Assembly: GCA_023419375.1 (NCBI GenBank)
Contig: JAEZYD010000053.1
Span: forward strand, 1-5,367
DNA: 5,367 nt
Direction: 5' to 3'
DNA from: Pseudomonadota bacterium
GTDB lineage: Bacteria; Desulfobacterota; Desulfovibrionia; Desulfovibrionales; Desulfovibrionaceae
Shown here: in pieces, positions 1 through 3,870 of the stretch
Numbering within the stretch: the first letter of the stretch is position 1
Layout of the letters: each line of letters starts with the position of its first letter
Notes under the pieces: model-generated
Told to the model about the DNA's origin: nothing
Seen by the model: only the letters and a program-made list of their open reading frames with translations
Database searches by the model: none
Position numbers and translations under genes: made by a program

Positions 1-530
1 AGCAGCATGTGGTAGCCGATGTACTGCCAGATCAGCACAAAAAACACCGCCCCCAGCGAAAGCACCGGGTCGCCCAGCCAGCTGCGCTTCCAGCCGGCAA
101 GGCCGAGATTTTGCAGGAGGATGTTGAGCATGCCGTTGTTGGGGTGGTATATCTTCATCCACAACTGGCCGATGACCGTGGTGGAGATGATGACGGGGAT
201 GAAATACACGTTCCGGAACAGGCCTTCAAATTTGATGCCGCGGGAGATGACCAGCGCCAGCCCCAGCGCCAGCGGCACCTGTACGAAAATGGATAAACCC
301 GCCAGGATGGCCGAATTGCCTATCCCCTTGACAAAATAGGTGGACGGGTTTGTGAACATTTCGACGTAGTTGCTGATGCCGATGAACGTGCTCTTCCCGG
401 CCCCGTTCCAGTCCAGCAGGGAGTAGTACGCCGAAAATACGATGGGCAGGATCACCACGGACGAAAACACGAGAAAGGCGGGCAGCACGAAGATCATGAT
501 GGCCCGCCGGTCCCTGAAAACTTTCTCCAC
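1..530 (-). CDS. ABC transporter permease, sugar type (MalF/UgpA/LacF-like), 3' part beyond window
   Basis: Inner-membrane subunit of a binding-protein-dependent sugar importer; it would pair with a second permease and receive substrate from the binding protein encoded just upstream. The frame is open from a stop at 591-593 to the window edge, giving 176 residues of a protein usually near 290-300. The N-terminus is basic (EKVFRDRRA) and runs into a first hydrophobic segment, residues about 10-36, with the family-typical LPA and ILPI motifs and then YYSLLDWNG. Further membrane segments are seen at about 73-95, 108-125 and 156-176, including the FRNVYFIPVIIS and WQYIGYHM stretches typical of this family. 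The EAA loop that contacts the ATPase lies past the edge. No ATG occurs in the frame before residue 12, inside the first helix, so the GTG at 530-528 is chosen; an AGGGG sits 8 nt before it. Family assignment is strong; the sugar cannot be read. Confidence 0.9.
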   Translation of the reverse strand, partial: MEKVFRDRRAIMIFVLPAFLVFSSVVILPIVFSAYYSLLDWNGAGKSTFIGISNYVEMFTNPSTYFVKGIGNSAILAGLSIFVQVPLALGLALVISRGIKFEGLFRNVYFIPVIISTTVIGQLWMKIYHPNNGMLNILLQNLGLAGWKRSWLGDPVLSLGAVFFVLIWQYIGYHML

Positions 531-538
531 TTTATCAA

Positions 539-543
539 CCCCT
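539..543 (-). promoter_or_regulatory. Ribosome binding site supporting the GTG start of the permease
   Basis: On the minus strand AGGGG lies 8 nt before the GTG at 530. It decides the start, because there is no ATG or TTG in frame between the upstream stop (591-593) and this GTG. A GGAGG sits slightly further upstream (around 553-557), in the loop and arm of a small GCGGA/TCCGC hairpin, too far from the GTG to serve it directly. Confidence 0.6.
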
Positions 544-588
544 GCAGCGGAATCCTCCGCCTTCGATGAGACACCTTGGCATTCCAGA

Positions 589-625
589 CGCTATCCCCTA
601 CGAAACGGGTCCGTAGGGGATAGCG
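589..625 (-). repeat. 14-bp perfect inverted repeat (stem-loop) between binding-protein and permease genes
   Basis: The arms 589-602 (cgctatcccctacg) and 612-625 are perfect reverse complements, separated by a 9-nt loop. In the mRNA this makes a strong hairpin 49 nt after the binding-protein stop. No T-run follows the stem on either strand, so it does not look like an intrinsic terminator. By analogy with other binding-protein/permease junctions, such a stem can block 3' exonuclease and leave more stable mRNA for the binding protein than for the permeases; that role is inferred. It could also be a copy of a dispersed palindromic repeat. Confidence 0.75.
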
Positions 626-649
626 CAGGTCTTCTTTCAGGCGATCAAG

Positions 650-671
650 CCTCCGGGGAACCCGGGTGAGG
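650..671 (-). repeat. GC-rich hairpin just after the binding-protein stop codon
   Basis: Arms 653-657 and 661-665 (ccggg/cccgg) pair around a 3-nt loop, and cct at 650-652 can pair with agg at 669-671 across a 3-nt bulge. It begins 2 nt after the TAA of the binding-protein gene. No T-tract follows, so it is not a classical terminator. It may add to mRNA 3'-end protection together with the longer stem at 589-625. It is short enough that chance is possible. Confidence 0.4.
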
Positions 672-673
672 GA

Positions 674-1942
674 TTACGGCTGCTGGAGTTTCTCCATCTC
701 GGCGGCAAAGTTCTCGGGCGGCAGCTGGCCCGCGAAGATCTCCTGCACGAGGCTCTTGTGGCGCTCCGCCGCTTCGCCGGAGAGGAAGGTGTCCCAGGCG
801 AGCACGGAACCGGTAGACTTGGCGGCGAAGTCGATGATGTTCTGCACCAGCGCGCTCACTTCGATGCCGGTCATGTCGATCTTCCAGGTCGCGATGCCTG
901 CGCCCAGCTTGAAGCTCTCGCGGGACATGTTCTCGGTGATGTACTTCACGAACTCGACGGCCAGGTCCTTGTCCTTGGCATTGTTTGAGACCATCAGGCT
1001 GTCGATGGCGCCGCCCAGAATCTGGGTCGCGTCGCCCTTGCCGTCGGCAACGGCGGGCCAGTTCACGGCGACGACCTTGTCAACGACCTGGGAGAGCGTG
1101 GGATCCTGGATTTCGCCCGCGAACCAGCTGCCCTGATAGAGCATTGGAACCTGGCCGGCCAGGAACGGGATCTTGGCTTCGTCGTAGGTCAGCGCCAGGG
1201 CGCCGGGGTCAAACGCGCCGGCCTTGACCAGATCGTCCAGGTACTTCGCGGAAGCGACGAACTCGGGCGCGTTGAAGGTGGTGGCGCCGGAGAGGGCCTC
1301 GTTGGAAAGCTTGGCGCCGGCGGTGCGCACGGCGTACACGTTCTGGTAGAACATGGCCGGCCAGCCGTCCTTTGCGCCGACGGTGAAGGGCACGATGCCC
1401 TTGGCCTTGAAGGCTTCCACCGCGGCCATCAGCTCTTCGTTGGTGGTGGGGATGGCCACGCCATTTAAGTCGAACATCTCCTTGTTGCAGTAGAGCGTGC
1501 CGACCCACTGGATGAACGTCAGGCCGTAGGTCTTGCCGCCGTAGGTGACGTTATCCAGCGCGCCGCCCAGCAGGCGGTCCTTGGTGCCGTCGGCGAGGTA
1601 GTCGTCCAGCGCGAGCACCTGGCCGGCTTCCACGAAGGGCTTGGCGAAGCCGCCGCCCCAGGCGAAGAACACGTCCGGCACCTCGTTGGCGGCCATGGCG
1701 GTCTTCAGCTTGGTCTTGTAGGCTTCGTTCTCGGTGGCGTCAATCACGACTTCCACGTCCGGATGCAGCGCCTGCCACTCCTTGAGGACAATGTTGAAGG
1801 ACTTCGCGTTCGCGTCGGATTCGGTGGTCCACAGGTGCCAGACGTTGAGCGTCTTCTTCCCCTCGGCCATCGCGGCCCCGCCGAGCGAGAGCGCCAGGAT
1901 GGCGACAAGGGTCAGAGCCAGGAGCCTGGAAAGCTTCTTCAT
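674..1942 (-). CDS. ABC transporter extracellular solute-binding protein, family 1 (carbohydrate)
   Basis: Secreted receptor that captures a sugar and delivers it to the permease encoded downstream. The 422-residue length is normal for family 1 binding proteins (SBP_bac_1 type). Residues 1-26 form a signal peptide: basic MKKLSR, a hydrophobic core LLALTLVAILALSL, then an AMA/EG site for signal peptidase I. There is no lipobox cysteine; the only cysteine is Cys152. The mature part shows family features: the TLNVWHLWTTE opening strand, the HPDVEVVIDATENEAYKTKLKTAMAANEVPDVFFAWGG-type region (about 60-97), aromatic residues W96, W146, W194, Y269 and W273 that could stack on sugar, and LAGQVPMLYQGSW near 261-273. 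The start has an AAGGAGG 8 nt upstream. The gene lies 115 nt after the regulator and probably has its own regulated promoter. The exact sugar is unknown. Confidence 0.95.
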   Translation of the reverse strand: MKKLSRLLALTLVAILALSLGGAAMAEGKKTLNVWHLWTTESDANAKSFNIVLKEWQALHPDVEVVIDATENEAYKTKLKTAMAANEVPDVFFAWGGGFAKPFVEAGQVLALDDYLADGTKDRLLGGALDNVTYGGKTYGLTFIQWVGTLYCNKEMFDLNGVAIPTTNEELMAAVEAFKAKGIVPFTVGAKDGWPAMFYQNVYAVRTAGAKLSNEALSGATTFNAPEFVASAKYLDDLVKAGAFDPGALALTYDEAKIPFLAGQVPMLYQGSWFAGEIQDPTLSQVVDKVVAVNWPAVADGKGDATQILGGAIDSLMVSNNAKDKDLAVEFVKYITENMSRESFKLGAGIATWKIDMTGIEVSALVQNIIDFAAKSTGSVLAWDTFLSGEAAERHKSLVQEIFAGQLPPENFAAEMEKLQQP

Positions 1943-1950
1943 GGGTGTCT

Positions 1951-1957
1951 CCTCCTT
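1951..1957 (-). promoter_or_regulatory. Strong ribosome binding site of the solute-binding protein gene
   Basis: AAGGAGG on the minus strand, 8 nt before the ATG at 1942-1940. It is a near-perfect match to the 16S rRNA anti-Shine-Dalgarno sequence and clearly stronger than those of the permease (AGGGG) and regulator (GAGGA), which fits the higher demand for the binding protein. Confidence 0.85.
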
Positions 1958-1964
1958 GAGTTTG

Positions 1965-1983
1965 CGATATCTCTATGATATCG
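1965..1983. promoter_or_regulatory. 7-bp inverted repeat in the leader of the binding-protein gene (possible operator or 5' UTR stem)
   Basis: cgatatc (1965-1971) and gatatcg (1977-1983) are perfect inverted copies around a 5-nt spacer. The repeat lies 23-41 nt before the binding-protein start, just upstream of its ribosome binding site, and overlaps the candidate -10 at 1975-1980. It could bind a repressor, or form a stem if transcription starts further upstream. AT-rich short palindromes can arise by chance, so confidence is modest. Confidence 0.35.
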
Positions 1984-2003
1984 GGAAAGAACCTAAAAAA
2001 ACA
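1975..2003 (-). promoter_or_regulatory. Candidate activator-dependent promoter for the binding-protein gene
   Basis: TATCAT at 1980-1975 on the minus strand matches five of six bases of the -10 consensus. At a 17-bp spacing the -35 position (2003-1998) reads TGTTTT, a poor match to TTGACA. A good -10 with a poor -35, lying just downstream of a phased direct repeat (2006-2039), is the usual layout of a promoter that needs an AraC-type activator. This is inference from short motifs. Confidence 0.3.
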
Positions 2004-2005
2004 TC

Positions 2006-2039
2006 GAAAGATTTGACCAGTACCTTGAATTATTTGACC
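2006..2039 (-). promoter_or_regulatory. Two 13-bp direct repeats phased at 21 bp, candidate binding site for the AraC-type response regulator
   Basis: On the plus strand gaaagatttgacc (2006-2018) and gaattatttgacc (2027-2039) agree at 11 of 13 positions, with an 8-base core atttgacc identical in both. The start-to-start distance is exactly 21 bp, two turns of B-DNA, as is common for AraC-family direct-repeat operators. It sits between the regulator gene and the binding-protein gene, immediately upstream of the weak -35 position. The natural candidate ligand is the regulator at 2058-3620; that link is inferred. Confidence 0.5.
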
Positions 2040-2057
2040 GTTCGCAGGACGGGATTA

Positions 2058-3620
2058 TTAATCTGCCCGCGAACCGGCTCGGTACTGCTTGACGGTCAGC
2101 CCGGAGTACTTTTTGAACAGGGTCGAGAAATAGTTGGGGTCGTCGATGCCCACGCGCACGCAGACCTCGTAGGCCTTGGCGTTCGGGTCCTCGAGGTACT
2201 TTCGCGCCAGCTCGATGCGCTGCTTGTTGACATACTCGCGGAAGGACATCCCCGTGTGCTGCTTGAAGATGCGGCTCAGGTACGAGGCGTTGAAGAAAAA
2301 GCGCTTCGAAGTGTCGTGCAGTGAGAGGGAAGGCTCCGAAAGGTTCTCCTGCACGAAGTCTACGATCGACTGGATTTGCCCGGTGACCGTGCTGGTGCGG
2401 ATGCCGTCGAGCGCCGAGGTGGCCTCGCCCATCAGCGCCATGAGCATTTCCCGGATCTCCGCGACGGTCGCCGCGTCCAGCGCCTGAGCGATTCGGTCCT
2501 TCAGGTTGATGGAGGGCTCCACGCGCATCGCGTGCAGGCTCAGGAGCACCTGCACCGCGCGGAGGCGGGCGTATTCGATGCCTTCGGCGCCCGAAAAGTG
2601 CTTCTCCACCCATGCGCGCACGCCGGCGCTCATGCCGCCCCGGAGGAAAAACCCCATCAGCTCCAGCTCCGCCGCGCCCAGGCGCATGCCCTCCGGGTAG
2701 GATGGCCGATCCTCCACCACGCCCAGATCCTGATAGTAGATAACCTGGTTCGCGCCGAGGAAGGCGTGGCAATGCACGGCTTGCACCGCCTCCGCATATG
2801 ACAGACGGATGTTTTCAAGGCCCTCCACGACGCAGCCCGCGCCGATGGCGACGGGGGCGTCCAGCGCGCCGTCCAGCGCGCGTTTCAGCGCGTCAAAGTC
2901 CGCGGGACGCTCCTCAGGGCGGCTCAGCAGCATCACGAGCGCGTTGCCTTCCTCCAAAAAGACATGGACCGGTTCCAGCGTCTCCCGGGCCATGTTCCCG
3001 ATCGAAAACAGGGTGAAAAGCTGCTGCGCCGCATTCAGGCCGTCCTGGGTCAGCGCCGCTACGCCCACCTGAAAACGGTTCCCGGCCATCTCCAGCTTGA
3101 AAAAGGACAGCCTCTCCCGCAGGGAAGCCGGGTCCATCGGCCGCGTCATCAGCTCGCGCAGGAAGCGTTCGCGCAGCGCGGGCATGCTCTTGGCGATCTG
3201 CCGCTCGATTTCCGTGCTCTCGACGCCGCCGCCCCGCCGCATCAGGATCTTGTCGCGCACGCCGGAAAGGATGGCGGAGAACTCCCTCGCGTCCACGGGC
3301 TTCACCAGATAGTCCGTGACGCCGATCTTGATCGCGCGCTGCGCGTGGTCAAAGTCGCTGAAGCCGGTGATGACGATCACCTGCACGCCCGGGTCCATCG
3401 TGAGGATGCGCTGCGCCATCGTGAGGCCGTCCATCACGGGCATGTTGATGTCGGTGATCACGATGTCCACCGCGTGCTCGTCCAGGTATTCCAGCGCTTC
3501 CAGCGCGAAGCAGGCCTCCTTCACCACCTCGTAGGCGTCCGGTTCCGCGTCCAGATAGCGCTTGAGCAGCATCCGCTCGAGCGTCTCGTCCTCCACGATC
3601 ATGACTTTTAATTTTTGCAT
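2058..3620 (-). CDS. Response regulator, receiver plus AraC-type DNA-binding domain (YesN-like)
   Basis: Cytoplasmic transcription factor, presumably phosphorylated by the kinase encoded just upstream and activating the transporter genes downstream. The 520 residues are normal for YesN-type regulators. Residues 1-120 form a receiver with all key residues: acidic pocket E10-D11, phospho-acceptor D57 in VITDINMPVMDG, switch residue T85 and K107 in DYLVKPVD. Residues about 130-405 are the variable linker region. Residues about 413-516 are the AraC/XylS domain with two helix-turn-helix units: one around LSLHDTSKRFFFNASYLSRIF, the second around VCVRVGIDDPNYFSTLFKKY, ending SGLTVKQYR. The ATG at 3620 is preceded by GAGGA at 9 nt. 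The gene ends in two in-frame stops (TAATAA). It is separated from the kinase by an unusual 250-base hairpin-rich spacer, where such pairs are normally almost contiguous. Confidence 0.95.
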   Translation of the reverse strand: MQKLKVMIVEDETLERMLLKRYLDAEPDAYEVVKEACFALEALEYLDEHAVDIVITDINMPVMDGLTMAQRILTMDPGVQVIVITGFSDFDHAQRAIKIGVTDYLVKPVDAREFSAILSGVRDKILMRRGGGVESTEIERQIAKSMPALRERFLRELMTRPMDPASLRERLSFFKLEMAGNRFQVGVAALTQDGLNAAQQLFTLFSIGNMARETLEPVHVFLEEGNALVMLLSRPEERPADFDALKRALDGALDAPVAIGAGCVVEGLENIRLSYAEAVQAVHCHAFLGANQVIYYQDLGVVEDRPSYPEGMRLGAAELELMGFFLRGGMSAGVRAWVEKHFSGAEGIEYARLRAVQVLLSLHAMRVEPSINLKDRIAQALDAATVAEIREMLMALMGEATSALDGIRTSTVTGQIQSIVDFVQENLSEPSLSLHDTSKRFFFNASYLSRIFKQHTGMSFREYVNKQRIELARKYLEDPNAKAYEVCVRVGIDDPNYFSTLFKKYSGLTVKQYRAGSRAD

Positions 3621-3625
3621 TTCAC

Positions 3626-3657
3626 AGCGTCCTCGTCATTTTGATGGATATGGCGAC
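3626..3657 (-). repeat. Copy of the kinase 3' end, abutting the regulator gene (direct repeat, copy 1)
   Basis: 3626-3650 is identical over 25 bases to 3875-3899, and extending to 3657/3906 gives 29 of 32 matches, the three differences all being transitions. Read in the kinase frame the copy encodes VAISIKMTRTL followed by TGA, against the kinase's own ATVSIKMTRTL followed by TAA. It therefore looks like the tail of a kinase gene left directly in front of the regulator, with the stop one base before the regulator ATG. It is not preceded by any intact kinase sequence. Confidence 0.85.
3630..3634 (-). promoter_or_regulatory. Ribosome binding site of the response regulator, inside a copy of the kinase 3' end
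   Basis: GAGGA on the minus strand lies 9 nt before the ATG at 3620. It sits within the 25-base segment (3626-3650) identical to the last codons of the kinase gene (ACG AGG ACG CTx), so the site was presumably once part of the kinase coding sequence. The copy even keeps a stop, TGA, one base before the ATG, which is a classic translational-coupling layout. Confidence 0.65.
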
Positions 3658-3739
3658 ACAGTTTTTATGGCCGCCTGTCCGTAAACCCCGTCGCACCTCT
3701 TATTCGTTCTCGGCGACCTGCGCGCCGGGAACGCAGTTT

Positions 3740-3767
3740 CCTGAACCAGTGCGCACACTGGTTCAGG
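3740..3767. repeat. Perfect 12-bp stem, 4-nt loop hairpin
   Basis: cctgaaccagtg (3740-3751) and cactggttcagg (3756-3767) pair perfectly around cgca. The structure forms equally well on both strands. No T-run follows in either direction, so it is not a typical intrinsic terminator. It is the strongest of the three hairpins in this spacer. Confidence 0.85.
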
Positions 3768-3785
3768 CAACAAACCCGCAACTCA

Positions 3786-3823
3786 GTGCGCCGCCCGGAA
3801 ATCCGTGAGGATTTCAGGCGCAC
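3786..3823. repeat. Two-part hairpin (7 + 7 bp)
   Basis: An inner stem gaaatcc (3798-3804)/ggatttc (3809-3815) with a gtga loop is extended by an outer stem gtgcgcc (3786-3792)/ggcgcac (3817-3823), with an asymmetric internal loop (5 bases against 1). Fourteen paired bases in a 38-base stretch are unlikely by chance beside two other strong hairpins. Confidence 0.75.
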
Positions 3824-3839
3824 GCAGATCTTTCCCTCT

Positions 3840-3870
3840 GCGTTGAAAAACCCGAAGGGAGTTTCAACGC
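3840..3870 (-). repeat. Hairpin directly after the kinase stop codon (9 + 3 bp)
   Basis: gcgttgaaa (3840-3848) pairs with tttcaacgc (3862-3870), and inside this ccc (3851-3853) pairs with ggg (3857-3859) around gaa. In the mRNA it begins at the base after the kinase TAA. The transcript after the stem reads AGAGGGAAAG, with no U-tract, so full termination here is unlikely. It might attenuate or stabilise the kinase message ahead of the regulator. Confidence 0.7.

Larger units (their letters stand above)
3621..3870. other. Hairpin-rich 250-base spacer between kinase and regulator, probable inserted or rearranged DNA
   Basis: Kinase and regulator genes of this type usually abut or overlap; here 250 bases separate them, with a kinase-tail copy at the regulator end and three strong hairpins (3740-3767, 3786-3823, 3840-3870) filling the kinase-proximal half. 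I found no convincing coding frame, transposase or terminal inverted repeats. A 24-codon frame from a GTG (about 3696) to the TGA at 3622 could be read as a leader peptide coupling regulator translation, but it has no clear ribosome binding site. The simplest reading is an insertion of a palindromic intergenic element accompanied by duplication of the junction. Confidence 0.55.

Noticed and set aside
589..625. Intrinsic terminator between binding-protein and permease genes
   Set aside because: The stem is strong, but no T-run follows on either strand and the same-strand permease gene continues the operon.
531..673. Riboswitch or structured leader for the permease
   Set aside because: Only simple hairpins are present, with no conserved aptamer core that I can recognise.
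1990..2003. T-run (minus strand) after the regulator as a terminator tail
   Set aside because: The seven-T run is not preceded by a GC-rich stem; the only nearby pairing (CCGT/ACGG around 2038-2052) is weak and too far away.
1734..2324. Plus-strand 196-residue open frame across the binding-protein start and regulator end
   Set aside because: It overlaps two well-supported minus-strand genes and their regulatory spacer, has no recognisable domain, and its second half mirrors the AraC domain coding sequence.
1993..2772. Minus-strand 259-residue frame inside the regulator
   Set aside because: It is an alternative frame of the regulator gene; it is Arg/Gly-rich low-complexity translation and the regulator frame carries all the conserved motifs.
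2964..3611. Plus-strand 215-residue open frame opposite the response regulator
   Set aside because: It is an antisense shadow of a clearly recognisable receiver gene; the translation is His/Leu/Arg-rich with no family features, as expected for the complement of GC-rich coding DNA.
3740..3870. CRISPR array or insertion sequence
   Set aside because: The hairpins are different sequences, not regular repeats with spacers, and there is no transposase frame or clear pair of terminal inverted repeats.
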